A program made the position numbers and the translations under genes. The notes under the pieces are model-generated. The model did no database searches. It was not told where the DNA came from and worked only from the letters and a program-made list of their open reading frames with translations. Below are positions 8,332 through 16,641 of a stretch of 64,000 nucleotides of DNA, piece after piece. The stretch is from CAYMDD01 sp964409675 (lineage in GTDB: Bacteria > Pseudomonadota > Alphaproteobacteria > Rickettsiales > SXRF01), in the NCBI GenBank assembly GCA_964409675.1, contig CAYPEF010000001.1, positions 13,525-77,524 of the forward strand, read 5' to 3'. How positions within the stretch are numbered: the first letter of the stretch is position 1; every line of letters begins with the position of its first letter.

Positions 8332-9516
8332 TTATATAACCCCGAGTTTTTTGCCCGTCTTGGCAATTGCCTCCACGGCCCGCTCCACCTGCGCATCCGT
8401 CAGCGCCGCGCTGGCTTGCAGGCGCAGGCGCGCTGCCCCTTCCGGCACCACCGGGTAGCCGAAGCCGGTAACAAAAATGCCTTCCTCCAGCAATGCCTGG
8501 CTCAGGCGTATGGCAAGCGCCGTTTCGCCCACGATAATCGGCACAATCGCCGATTCGCCCTCCAGCGGATTGAACCCGCGCGACATCAGCCCGTCGCGCA
8601 GGCGCTGCGCCACTTGGTGCAACCGCGACACGCGCTCAGGCTCGCGCAGCATCACTTCAATCGCTTTCCCGGCGCTGCCGGCGATGGTGGCGGGCAGGGC
8701 GTTGGAGAAAATCTGTGGGCGCGACACCTGCTCCAGATATTCAATCAACACGCGCGGCCCCGCCACATACCCGCCCGCGGCACCGCCCAGCGCCTTGCCG
8801 AGCGTGCCGGTGGTGATGTGAATCTTCTCCATCAGCCCGTAATGCTCCGCCGTGCCGCGCCCGGTTTTCCCCATCACGCCGACGCCGTGCGAATCGTCCA
8901 GAATAATCGTGGCATCATAGGCTTCCGCCAACCGCACGATCTCCGGCAACTTCGCAATATCGCCTTCCATGCTGAATACGCCGTCGGTTACGATCAGGCG
9001 CAGGCGCGCCTCCTTCGCCGCCTTCAGTTTCTCCTCCAGGTCCGCCATGTCCGAATGCTTATACACGGCGCGTTTGGCCTTGCTCATGCGGCAGCCGTCG
9101 ATCAGTGAGGCATGGTTCAGCGCGTCGCTGATAATGGCATCGGCCTCGGTGGTGATGGCGGGAATCAGCCCGGTATTGGCCGTCCAGCAGGAGACATAGG
9201 TGAGGGAGGCTTCGGTTTTGTGCAGCGCAGCAATCTGCTGTTCAATCTGCTCATGGATGGAAAACGTGCCGCAGATAAACCGCACCGATGCCGTACCCGC
9301 GCCGTATTGCTTCAACGCCGCAATGCCCGCCTCAATCACCTCCTTGTGATTGGCCAGCCCAAGGTAATTATTGGACGACAGCACCAGCGCATGCCCCGAC
9401 TCCTCCATCTCCACCTCCGCATCCATCGGCCCTTCGATATGGCGGAAGGTTTTGAGGGTGCCGGATGCGCGCATGGCGGTTAGTTGCGTGGATAGTATAT
9501 TTTCTAAATGGCTCAT
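8332..9516 (-). CDS. kbl: Glycine C-acetyltransferase (2-amino-3-ketobutyrate CoA ligase)
   Basis: This 394-residue PLP enzyme of the alpha-oxoamine synthase family has NNYLGLANHKEVIEA near the N-terminus, ILDDSHGVGVMG for the PLP-ring aspartate and histidine, and TTGTLGKALGGAAGGYV with the Schiff-base lysine. It cleaves 2-amino-3-oxobutyrate with CoA to glycine and acetyl-CoA, the second step of threonine catabolism after Tdh, whose gene lies upstream in the same direction. The ATG at 9516 is chosen because AAGGAG precedes it by 7 bases. A longer open frame runs upstream into a repeat and is probably not translated. Confidence 0.95.
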   Translation of the reverse strand: MSHLENILSTQLTAMRASGTLKTFRHIEGPMDAEVEMEESGHALVLSSNNYLGLANHKEVIEAGIAALKQYGAGTASVRFICGTFSIHEQIEQQIAALHKTEASLTYVSCWTANTGLIPAITTEADAIISDALNHASLIDGCRMSKAKRAVYKHSDMADLEEKLKAAKEARLRLIVTDGVFSMEGDIAKLPEIVRLAEAYDATIILDDSHGVGVMGKTGRGTAEHYGLMEKIHITTGTLGKALGGAAGGYVAGPRVLIEYLEQVSRPQIFSNALPATIAGSAGKAIEVMLREPERVSRLHQVAQRLRDGLMSRGFNPLEGESAIVPIIVGETALAIRLSQALLEEGIFVTGFGYPVVPEGAARLRLQASAALTDAQVERAVEAIAKTGKKLGVI

Positions 9517-9526
9517 ATGATACTCC

Positions 9527-9580
9527 TTCGTCATCGCCCGAATCGCGCAGCGATTATAGGGCGATCCATCTATCCTCCGC
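9527..9580. repeat. Palindromic repeat downstream of the GIY-YIG gene
   Basis: The repeat begins TTCGTCATCGCCCGAAT, has a small inner hairpin (ATCGCGCAGCGAT), then GGGCGATCCAT, and ends CCTCCGC. The same blocks in the same order and orientation occur at 9926-9987. The two copies therefore flank the GIY-YIG gene as direct repeats. Confidence 0.75.
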
Positions 9581-9592
9581 AAGCAGGCTACT

Positions 9593-9880
9593 TTATACTA
9601 TCTCCATATATAAATCACGCCATTGCGAATTATTCACTTCAATCAGACGTATCTTCTGCTCACGCGTATATTTCTTCAGCCGCTTTTCACGCTGAATGGC
9701 GCTTTCCATGGTGCTGTGCTGCTCGAACCAGACCAGTAAATTACAGTCGTAGCGTTTGGTGAACCCGTCCACCATGCTTTCCCTGTGCTGCCAGCCTCGC
9801 TGAATAGGGTCGGAAGTAACACCGATATACAGCGTGCCGTTTTTCTTGTTAGCCATCATGTAAACGCATGGTTGCTTCAT
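9593..9880 (-). CDS. GIY-YIG nuclease family small protein
   Basis: This protein of about 95 residues opens with VYMMANKKNGTLYIGVTSD, matching the GIY-YIG fold (VYM..., LYIGVT), followed by the conserved Arg in PIQRGWQHR and a C-terminal KKYTREQKIRLIE segment. It belongs to the stand-alone GIY-YIG (UPF0213/YhbQ-like) group, whose members are poorly characterised nucleases. The ATG at 9880 is preferred; a TTG six codons upstream is possible. It lies between tdh and kbl, which usually adjoin, and is flanked by copies of one palindromic repeat. This suggests insertion as a unit. Confidence 0.85.
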   Translation of the reverse strand: MKQPCVYMMANKKNGTLYIGVTSDPIQRGWQHRESMVDGFTKRYDCNLLVWFEQHSTMESAIQREKRLKKYTREQKIRLIEVNNSQWRDLYMEIV

Positions 9881-9925
9881 GAAGTTACTATTCCGCAATC
9901 AACACATAGTCATTTCAGATAAGCA

Positions 9926-10029
9926 TTCGTCATCGCCCGAATGTTGCGCTGGCAACATGATAGGGCGATCCATGCCGCACCCTCCGCTGGATTCCCCTAT
10001 AATCGCTACGCGATTCGGGGAATGACGAA
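9926..10029. repeat. Palindromic repeat upstream of the GIY-YIG gene
   Basis: The outer ends TTCGTCAT (9926-9933) and ATGACGAA (10022-10029) are inverted complements. The left 60 bases repeat the blocks found at 9527-9580: the TCATCGCCCGAAT start, an inner hairpin (TGTTGCGCTGGCAACA), GGGCGATCCAT, CCTCCGC. The right half carries ATTCCCC and CGGGGAAT arms. It separates tdh from the GIY-YIG gene. Confidence 0.75.
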
Positions 10030-10038
10030 AGATCAGAT

Positions 10039-11067
10039 TTACTCCGCCCACTCCAGCACCACTTTCCCCGATTGCCCGGAGCGCATGGCGGTGAAACCTT
10101 CTTCATAGTCCCGGTAGGAAAACCGGTGGGTGATGATGGGCATCATGTCCAGCCCGCTTTCGATCATGGCGGTGAGCTTGTACCAGGTCTCGAACATCTG
10201 CCGCCCGTAGATGCCCTTCAGCGTCAGGCCTTTGAACACCACCTCATTCCAGTCGATGCCGGTTTTGCCGGGCTGAATGCCGAGCATGGCGATGCGCCCG
10301 CCGTTAGCCATGGCGGCGAGCATCGATTCCAGCCCCGCCGGGGTGCCGGACATTTCAAACCCGACATCGAACCCTTCCGCCATGTGCAGCCGCTGCATCA
10401 CCTGTGGCAGCGTGTCTTGTTTCACATTGATCGCCGCCTTCGCGCCGAGTTTGCGGGCCAGCTCCAGCCGGTAATCATTAATATCGGTAATCACGATATG
10501 CCGCGCACCCATATGCTCGGCCATGGCCAGTGCCATTACGCCAATCGGCCCGGCGCCGGTAATCAGCACATCCTCGCCCACTAAGCTGAAGGAGTCGGCC
10601 ACGTGCATGGCATTACCGAGCGGGTCAAAAATCGCAAAAATATCCAGCGGAATCGCCGGATTGCACGGCCATACATTCACTGCCGGCACGCTGATATATT
10701 CGGCAAACGCGCCGTTGCGATTGACACCGATCCCCACGGTATTGGGACATAAATGCCGCCGTCCTGCCAGGCAGTTGCGGCAATGGCCGCAGGTGATATG
10801 CCCCTCGGCAGTCACTAGGTCGCTTTCCTTATGCCCCTGCACCTGGCTGCCGACCTGCGCGATGCGCCCGACGAATTCATGGCCGATGACGGTGGGAACG
10901 CGGATGGTCTTCTGCGACCATTCATCCCAGTTATAGATATGCACATCCGTGCCGCAAATGCCGGTTTTCAGCACGCGGATCAGCACGTCCCCGGGGCCGC
11001 AGGCAGGCTCCGGCACGTCTTTCAATATAAGCCCGACGGAGGCTTCCGATTTCACGAGCGCTTTCAT
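10039..11067 (-). CDS. tdh: L-threonine 3-dehydrogenase
   Basis: This 342-residue zinc-dependent medium-chain dehydrogenase has the catalytic-zinc region [15 protein letters not shown] and GHEFVG. The structural-zinc cluster is [15 protein letters not shown], and the NAD-binding motif is [18 protein letters not shown]. Length and motifs match Tdh of E. coli type. It oxidises threonine to 2-amino-3-oxobutyrate, which Kbl converts to glycine. It would be the first gene of a tdh / GIY-YIG / kbl transcription unit. No glycine-riboswitch-like structure was noticed upstream. Confidence 0.95.
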   Translation of the reverse strand: MKALVKSEASVGLILKDVPEPACGPGDVLIRVLKTGICGTDVHIYNWDEWSQKTIRVPTVIGHEFVGRIAQVGSQVQGHKESDLVTAEGHITCGHCRNCLAGRRHLCPNTVGIGVNRNGAFAEYISVPAVNVWPCNPAIPLDIFAIFDPLGNAMHVADSFSLVGEDVLITGAGPIGVMALAMAEHMGARHIVITDINDYRLELARKLGAKAAINVKQDTLPQVMQRLHMAEGFDVGFEMSGTPAGLESMLAAMANGGRIAMLGIQPGKTGIDWNEVVFKGLTLKGIYGRQMFETWYKLTAMIESGLDMMPIITHRFSYRDYEEGFTAMRSGQSGKVVLEWAE

Positions 11068-11385
11068 TACACGATTTTAACATGCAAGACGGGCTGTAGC
11101 AATGGAAGCTTCGGTATGATCAGCGTTAATGGTCAGGATAAATGCGTCCGCCGCATGGCTGAAAACACTGCTTTCGCTAATGGGCATAGCATGAATCCGC
11201 TGCCGGAATAGTATAACCATATGAAATGCAAATATACTTTAATTAAATAAAGTTAATTTGAAACTTCGCATGGAATTTTTACTATGCCGCGTTCTCGCCG
11301 AGTGCCGAAGTGTATGCAGGGCATAAAGGGAGAGTAAGTATTAATTTTAATGCATGCCGCACAAGGATAGAAGGTACAGCCCGTT
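11068..11385. other. Intergenic region between divergent tdh and glycosyltransferase genes
   Basis: These 318 bases hold no convincing ORF. The centre (about 11218-11275) is AT-rich and is where promoters for the divergent genes would be expected. No recognisable riboswitch, operator or repeat was found. Confidence 0.6.
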
Positions 11386-13539
11386 ATGGTCATCAGCAAT
11401 AAGCGCGAAATGTGGTTCACCGGTATCAGCCTCACGCTGACCATTGGGCTGATGGCGGGGCTGTTTCACAGCATCGGCTCCAGTGCCTATGGTGCCTATC
11501 AGACCGGCGACCATAAGCTGCTGATTGAATCCATCGTATTTGCGGTGGCCATCTTCTTTATCTGCTACGGCAATCTGCTCTACCAGACCTGCCTGCTTGG
11601 CTATTATAAGCGCCGCCAGCAGCACCGCCCGGCCAGCCGCGAAGCGCTGGAAGCCATCTATGACGCCCCCGCCGCGCCGGCGCTGACCGTGTTGATCCCC
11701 TCTTATAAGGAAGAGCGCTCCGTGGTCTGGCAGACCATGATGTCCGCCGCCCTTTCCGAATATGCGCAGAAAAACATCGTCCTGCTGATCGACGACCCCT
11801 ACCAGCCGAAAGCTGCTGAAGACCGCGCCAAGCTGGAAGACGCCCGCCGCATCCCGCAGGAGTTGCAATCCCTGTTCGACGCGCCGCTTGCCCATTACCG
11901 CGGCGAGCAGGAAGCCTTCCGCGCCCGCATGAACAGCTCCGCCGCCGATATGGGCGATGAATTAAGCCGAATCGCCTCGCACTATACCGGCGTTGCCAAC
12001 TGGCTGGAGCGCGCGGCGGAAGAATTCATGGACGGCCGCGCCATCCACCTGCTGTCGCATGCCGACCGTTTCTATATCGAATCCATCATCCTTGCCCCGG
12101 CCCGTAAGCACCGCCAGCGCGCCGCCGAGCTGCGCACGCTGCTGGGCGAAGGCGAGCTGCTGGACCGCGCGGCGATGGAGCGCGAATATGCCCGCCTGGT
12201 GAGCCTGTTCAACATCCGCTTTGCCAGCTTCGAGCGCAAGAAATACGTCAATCTCTGCCATGAAGCGAATAAAGCGATGAACCTCAACAGCTATATCGGC
12301 CTGATTGGCCGCTACTGGCGCGAGGTGGAAACCGCGCAGGGCTGGGAGCTGCACCAGTGCGGCATAAATGAAGCCAACATCGAAATCCCTTACGCCGATT
12401 ACGTCAACACCATCGATGCCGATAGCGTGATGCTGCATGATTACGTGCTGCGCATGATCCACCTGATGGAAACTCCCGGCAATGACCGTCTGGCGGTGAT
12501 CCAGTCCTCCTGCTCGTCCTTCCCCGGCTGCCCGAAAGGCCTTGAGCGCACGGCAGGCGCCGGTATCGACGTGCAGTTCCTCACGCACCAGGGCTATACC
12601 TGGTGGGGCGCCACCTTCTGGGTGGGCGCCAACGCCATGCTACGCCGCGCCGCGCTGGAAGACATCCGCGAAGTGCGCATGGAAAACGGCCATGAAGTGG
12701 CGATCTACATCCAGGACCGCACCGTCATTGAAGATACCGAATCCACTATCGACCTCGTGGAAAAAGGCTGGAAGCTGCACAATTACCCCGACCGCATGAC
12801 CTTCAGCGCCACCCCGCCCGATTTCGGCTCGCTGCTGATCCAGCGCCGTCGCTGGTCGAATGGTGGCCTGATCATCGTGCCGAAGCTGATGAAATATTTC
12901 TGGCGCGCCCCCAAGAACCTTGCGCTCGCCAAGGAAATGTTCATGCGCTTCTATTACCTAAGCGGCACCACCACCGCCTGCGCTGCCGCCGTGCTATTCT
13001 TCAGCTACCCGTTCACCCCGGTGCTGAACACCGTCTGGCTGCCGCTCTCCACTGTGCCGATCTTCCTGCTCTATGCCCGCGACCTGCGCAACGCCGGCTA
13101 CGGCTATGCGGAAGCCCTGCGCGTTACCGCGCTGAACCTGATGCTGTTCCCGGTGATGCTGGGGGGCGTGTGCAAGCAGTTCCAGCAGATGGTCACCGGC
13201 AAGAAAATCCCCTTCTGCCGCACGCCGAAAATCACTGGCCGCACGGCAGCGCCCGCGCTCTATTCGCTGGTGGAATTCATGCTGCCGATTGCCTTCCTCG
13301 GCTTCGCCGTCAACCATGTGGAGCATCACCGCATTCCGCACGCGATCTTCGCGCTGATAAACGCCGGCGCGCTGCTATACACGCTGGTGTTCTTCGTGGG
13401 CATCCGCGAGGCAGTGGAAGATATCCTCGCCGGCCTGCGCCTGCGCAAGCCCGCCCCCGTGCGCACCGCCGAAATCATCCACATGCCCACCGTGCAGGAC
13501 CTCTCCGCCACCCTTACCGGCGTACGCAAAAGCGCCTAA
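11386..13539 (+). CDS. Membrane-bound family 2 glycosyltransferase
   Basis: This 717-residue protein has two N-terminal membrane segments (about residues 10-30 and 48-65). A GT-A catalytic domain begins at LTVLIPSYKEE. The metal-binding DxD is TIDADS (Asp344/Asp346), a catalytic acidic pair is IEDTEST, and the QxxRW-like motif of processive synthases is QRRRWSNGG (486-494). Several C-terminal membrane helices follow. The layout resembles cellulose or hyaluronan synthase-like enzymes that polymerise and export a polysaccharide. An unusually long helical insertion (about residues 140-310) separates the nucleotide-binding start from the DxD. No PilZ or export partner is adjacent, so the product is unknown. 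Confidence 0.85.
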   Translation: MVISNKREMWFTGISLTLTIGLMAGLFHSIGSSAYGAYQTGDHKLLIESIVFAVAIFFICYGNLLYQTCLLGYYKRRQQHRPASREALEAIYDAPAAPALTVLIPSYKEERSVVWQTMMSAALSEYAQKNIVLLIDDPYQPKAAEDRAKLEDARRIPQELQSLFDAPLAHYRGEQEAFRARMNSSAADMGDELSRIASHYTGVANWLERAAEEFMDGRAIHLLSHADRFYIESIILAPARKHRQRAAELRTLLGEGELLDRAAMEREYARLVSLFNIRFASFERKKYVNLCHEANKAMNLNSYIGLIGRYWREVETAQGWELHQCGINEANIEIPYADYVNTIDADSVMLHDYVLRMIHLMETPGNDRLAVIQSSCSSFPGCPKGLERTAGAGIDVQFLTHQGYTWWGATFWVGANAMLRRAALEDIREVRMENGHEVAIYIQDRTVIEDTESTIDLVEKGWKLHNYPDRMTFSATPPDFGSLLIQRRRWSNGGLIIVPKLMKYFWRAPKNLALAKEMFMRFYYLSGTTTACAAAVLFFSYPFTPVLNTVWLPLSTVPIFLLYARDLRNAGYGYAEALRVTALNLMLFPVMLGGVCKQFQQMVTGKKIPFCRTPKITGRTAAPALYSLVEFMLPIAFLGFAVNHVEHHRIPHAIFALINAGALLYTLVFFVGIREAVEDILAGLRLRKPAPVRTAEIIHMPTVQDLSATLTGVRKSA

Positions 13540-13590
13540 ACTAACGCCTCCTTTCTTCGGTAGAAAGGGGGGGCGCTGCTTCCCATCCCT

Positions 13591-13616
13591 GTCATTCCCG
13601 CCTGCGCGGGAATGAC
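13591..13616. repeat. Short hairpin repeat GTCATTCCCGC / GCGGGAATGAC
   Basis: An 11-base perfect stem with a CTGC loop lies between the convergent glycosyltransferase gene and the hypothetical at 13680-14210. Related hairpins occur at 22583-22615 and 56668-56687. It could work as a bidirectional transcription block but lacks a clear T-run. Confidence 0.7.
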
Positions 13617-13679
13617 AAGAGGGGGAGGGGTGCGCAATAAAGCGGGCTTGCGCTTGTAATAATGAAAAGAAGTGTTGCC

Positions 13680-14210
13680 TTACGCCTCTGTCGCCGGCGC
13701 AGCATTCTTCCACGCGGTCAGGATGTTCTGCATATAGTTATTCGCCTTGGCCTGTCGCTTGGCGGCTTCCTGCGAAGGATCGATGCCGGGGCTATCCTTG
13801 CCGCTCAGCGCATCCAGCAGGAGCTGCGTGGTGTTGATGCTGGCCACCTGGTCCTTGGCCGAGAGCTGGTCGGGCGCGAGGCCGGCGGCTTTCAGCTCAT
13901 CCTGGAGCCTGTTATAGTTCTCCTGCGTCACTGGCAGGTTTTTGTATTTTTGCAGGATGTCTTGTAGCTTCTGCTGGTCGGCGTTGCTTAAGGCAAAGCC
14001 TTCATTACTACCGCTGATGGCACTGTCATGGTTCAGCCCGCTTAAATATTGCTGCGCCTGCGGGCTTAGGGAGAGCGTATAGGCGCTATCATCCGAGGCG
14101 AAGGTCGGCACGCTCGCGGGTGAGGTGACGCTGGTGCCATTGGTTAAGCTATTGGGGGTAATCGGGTAATATTGCCCGCCATACAGGCTGGAATTGCTGA
14201 TGGTGCTCAT
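13680..14210 (-). CDS. Uncharacterised protein, Ser/Thr- and Gln-rich
   Basis: A 176-residue protein I do not recognise. The N-terminal 60 residues are polar and low in charge (Ser, Thr, Asn, Pro), with YTLSLSPQAQQYLSGL at about 44-59. Residues 75-125 are predicted helical (ADQQKLQDILQKYKNLPVTQENYNRLQDEL). There is no signal peptide, membrane segment or cysteine. GGATAAG lies upstream of the ATG. Codon use fits the neighbours. It is transcribed alone, divergent from mlaC. The SLSPQAQ pattern recalls small proteins of flagellar or surface regulons, but this is weak. Confidence 0.7.
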   Translation of the reverse strand: MSTISNSSLYGGQYYPITPNSLTNGTSVTSPASVPTFASDDSAYTLSLSPQAQQYLSGLNHDSAISGSNEGFALSNADQQKLQDILQKYKNLPVTQENYNRLQDELKAAGLAPDQLSAKDQVASINTTQLLLDALSGKDSPGIDPSQEAAKRQAKANNYMQNILTAWKNAAPATEA

Positions 14211-14373
14211 AGGCTTATCCTGTTGCGAAGTAAAACACCTTCATTATTAAGCAAAAACTGTGCCGAACAAGGCGGATAAATCTGCCCAAAGCCATTAAAG
14301 CAGATCAATATTTAGTTGCTAAAAATTAACTAATGTTTGCTATTTTAATAGATCATACATTAACGAGGGGCGC

Positions 14374-15048
14374 ATGGGCGGATTAAAGCGGTTGGGCGTA
14401 TATTGCATCATCATCGGCGCGGCCATCACGGCTTCGCTGGCGCAAGCCAGCGCCGAAAGCGTATCCGCGCGCACCCCGGAAGCGCGCTTCGCCGAGCGCC
14501 GCGCGCTGGTGGCCAGCATGACCGACATGACGCTGAGCGTATTGCAGGATCAGAAGAAAAGCTTCTCCGACCGCGAGGAAACCCTGAAGCGCGGTATTGC
14601 CGGCATGGTCAATATCGACTGGATCGCCAAGTTCGTCCTTGGCGTGGCGTGGCGCAGCGCTACCCCGGAGCAGCGCGAGCGCTACACGGCGCTGTACGGC
14701 GATTACCTGATTAAAATGTACATCGCCAATTTCGCGCAAAACAGCAGCCGCAAGGTTGCCGACATGAAAATCGTCGGGCTGGACAATAGTGAAGACGACC
14801 GCTTCACCGTGCGCACCGAAGTACTGCTCTCCACCCGCGAGACGCTGAAGGTCAATTATCTGGTCAGTGACCAGCCGGATGACCATCGTATCCTGGACAT
14901 CACCATCGAAGGCGTAAGCCTGCTCACCTCGCACCGCGCCGAATTCAGCCAGATCGCCGCAGCAAGCGGCGTCGGCGGGGTGATTCATACGCTGGAGCAA
15001 CTGGTGCAGGCGGACAAGCCCCCCATGCAATTATCCAGCGCGATGTAA
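14374..15048 (+). CDS. mlaC: MlaC/Ttg2D family periplasmic phospholipid-binding protein
   Basis: This 224-residue protein has a signal peptide ending around SLAQASA. The mature part follows the MlaC/Tol_tol_Ttg2 family: FSDREETLKRGIAGMVNIDWIAKFVLG, WRSATPEQRERYTALYGDYLIKMY, and a later beta-rich half with VNYLVSD. MlaC shuttles phospholipids across the periplasm to and from the MlaFEDB complex. Here it stands alone, away from the mlaFE pair at 57613-59174 and the STAS-MlaE gene at the left edge. GAGGGG precedes the ATG. Confidence 0.88.
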   Translation: MGGLKRLGVYCIIIGAAITASLAQASAESVSARTPEARFAERRALVASMTDMTLSVLQDQKKSFSDREETLKRGIAGMVNIDWIAKFVLGVAWRSATPEQRERYTALYGDYLIKMYIANFAQNSSRKVADMKIVGLDNSEDDRFTVRTEVLLSTRETLKVNYLVSDQPDDHRILDITIEGVSLLTSHRAEFSQIAAASGVGGVIHTLEQLVQADKPPMQLSSAM

Positions 15049-15059
15049 CGCGGCAAATC

Positions 15060-15320
15060 TTAACGCGCTCTATATGCCGGGCGTCCAGCCGCTAGTTCGC
15101 TCCATTGGCCCATAATACGCGATTGATTCGGCTGCCGGTCCCACCAGTCTTCTCCACCTTGGGTGCGACCGGGACGTTCCATTTGTTCGCCTTGATTGCG
15201 TACGGTGGTATGATTCTGAGCTTCCTGGTTTCTCTCAGTCCGTTCCAGTTGTTCTGCCTGATTCGGGCCGGGGTCCAGCATTTCCCTACCTTGCGGTTTA
15301 TCCTGAATTTCTTCATGCAT
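15060..15320 (-). CDS. Small Gln/Glu/Arg-rich hypothetical protein
   Basis: An 86-residue, very hydrophilic ORF that I do not recognise. It contains two imperfect copies of a 13-residue unit, NQAEQLERTERNQ and NQGEQMERPGRTQ, then EDWWDRQPNQ. The ATG at 15320 has GGGAG and AAAGG upstream. Other frames are also open here, so coding status is uncertain, but the repeated unit and ribosome-binding site favour this frame. It ends 12 bases from the convergent mlaC stop. Confidence 0.45.
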   Translation of the reverse strand: MHEEIQDKPQGREMLDPGPNQAEQLERTERNQEAQNHTTVRNQGEQMERPGRTQGGEDWWDRQPNQSRIMGQWSELAAGRPAYRAR

Positions 15321-15398
15321 TGCCTTTTCTCCCATACATGGAGCGGCATACTGCATACGCGGCTGCAATTGTAAAGAAATTAAAGCTTAAATTAATGA

Positions 15399-16046
15399 TT
15401 AATGAGGAATTTTGCTGAATTCCGCCTCGATAATCACCTCTACCTCGTCACCCACGCCCATAGTGGAGCCGGGAGCGGGAATGCCGTAGCTCACGCCGAA
15501 TTCCGAGCGTTTCAGCACCCCTTTCGCCGAAAACCCGATGCGCGGGTTTGGGTCCATCGGGTGGCCGGCATAGCCGCCGTTGAATGTGGTATCGAGATCC
15601 ACCGGGCGGCTGACGCCGTGCAAGGTAAGCTCGCCGTGGATGCGCGCGCTGTTCGGGCCGGTCAGCTTCACGGAGGTGGAGCGGTAGGTGAGCTGAGGGA
15701 ACTGCTTGCTGTCCAGCCATTTATCTCCCAGCAGCTCGGCGTTGAAATCGAGCGTGGCCTTATCAGGATAATCGGTTTCCAGCGAAAGCGGGTCGATGCT
15801 GGCGCTGACGCTTGAGAGGGCAGGCTGCGCGGGGTCGAAATGCAGCCTCGCATCAAAGCGCGTGAAGCGGGCGGTATAGTGCGAAAACCCCATATGGCTC
15901 ACGCGGAAAATCAGGCTGGCATGCGCTTTATCCAGCGCATATTCCCCCGCCGGTGCTTCGGTGGCAACCGGAATGATGGCGGCGTCGCCGGCATAGGCGA
16001 GGGTGGGCAGGGATGCGGCAAGTGCGCAGGCAAGTAGGCGTTTCAT
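15399..16046 (-). CDS. YceI family periplasmic lipid-binding-like protein
   Basis: This 215-residue protein has a 19-residue signal peptide (cleavage after AYA). The YceI pattern follows: YALDKAHASLIFRVSHMGFSHYTARF, then LTYRSTSVKLTG, GELTLHGVSRPVDL and a C-terminal LKRSEFGVSYG. YceI proteins form lipocalin-like barrels that bind isoprenoid-type ligands. The start codon overlaps the end of the upstream SRPBCC gene (ATGA), so the two are translationally coupled. Confidence 0.93.
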   Translation of the reverse strand: MKRLLACALAASLPTLAYAGDAAIIPVATEAPAGEYALDKAHASLIFRVSHMGFSHYTARFTRFDARLHFDPAQPALSSVSASIDPLSLETDYPDKATLDFNAELLGDKWLDSKQFPQLTYRSTSVKLTGPNSARIHGELTLHGVSRPVDLDTTFNGGYAGHPMDPNPRIGFSAKGVLKRSEFGVSYGIPAPGSTMGVGDEVEVIIEAEFSKIPH

Positions 16047-16579
16047 ATGTTCGTTCCTTTTGTGACCACTTCTTCCAGATTGCGCAGTCCCTGGTCGAAC
16101 TGCTTTCCCACCATCTTTTCGCAGTTCATGATCAGGCCCATCAGCTTGCTGATGAAATTCTTCCTTCCTGCCATGCTCCAGGTAACCAGCGTCTGCTGTC
16201 CTTGCGGCATGAACGCGAATTCCGCCGTGTTGGTGGCCTTGAAGGGCTTCAGGAAATCCAGCCGCAGCCGCACCAGTTCGACGGGCGTGCTTTCGGTGAT
16301 CATCATCGCGCCTTCGCCGACCTTGCTATTGCCCGCCCAGCGCATGATTGCGCCCGCCCCTTCTTTGGGGCCGGCGAAGTCGTTCTTCGCGTTCGGATCC
16401 AGCCGCGCCCACGGCGACCATGCATTCCAGCGGCGCAGATTATTCACCTGCTCGTATAATGCCTGCGGCGGCGCAGAGATAAGGGCGCTGCGCGAGACGC
16501 GGAATTCATCCGCCTGCATGGCGGCGACGGCGGCAAGGATAACCGCACCGATCAGCGCCATGAAAAGAAAAGTGATCAT
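16043..16579 (-). CDS. SRPBCC family (polyketide cyclase/dehydrase-type) protein
   Basis: This 178-residue protein has one N-terminal membrane segment (about 3-20). A START/SRPBCC fold follows: EFRVSRSALISAPPQALYEQVNNLRRWNAWSPW, then MRWAGNSKVGEGAMMI and GLIMNCEKMVGKQFDQGL. The family binds hydrophobic ligands and the exact function is unknown. Its stop overlaps the YceI start, so the pair may handle a common lipid ligand; this is inference. Confidence 0.88.
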   Translation of the reverse strand: MITFLFMALIGAVILAAVAAMQADEFRVSRSALISAPPQALYEQVNNLRRWNAWSPWARLDPNAKNDFAGPKEGAGAIMRWAGNSKVGEGAMMITESTPVELVRLRLDFLKPFKATNTAEFAFMPQGQQTLVTWSMAGRKNFISKLMGLIMNCEKMVGKQFDQGLRNLEEVVTKGTNI

Positions 16580-16641
16580 GAATGCACCCCGCAGAAAAAT
16601 TTAAGCCCTACGTTAGTGAAATAAACGTGATTTACAAGTGC

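Noticed and set aside
9517..9582. Upstream extension of kbl
   Set aside because: The added residues are read from the palindromic repeat, and AAGGAG is placed for the inner ATG at 9516.
9927..10030. Repeated blocks near 9527 and 9926 as a CRISPR-like array
   Set aside because: Only two copies, each itself palindromic, with a complete gene between them. There are no regular spacers and no cas genes.
10039..11385. Glycine riboswitch upstream of tdh/kbl
   Set aside because: The 318-base region upstream shows no paired aptamer-like conserved blocks on the minus strand.
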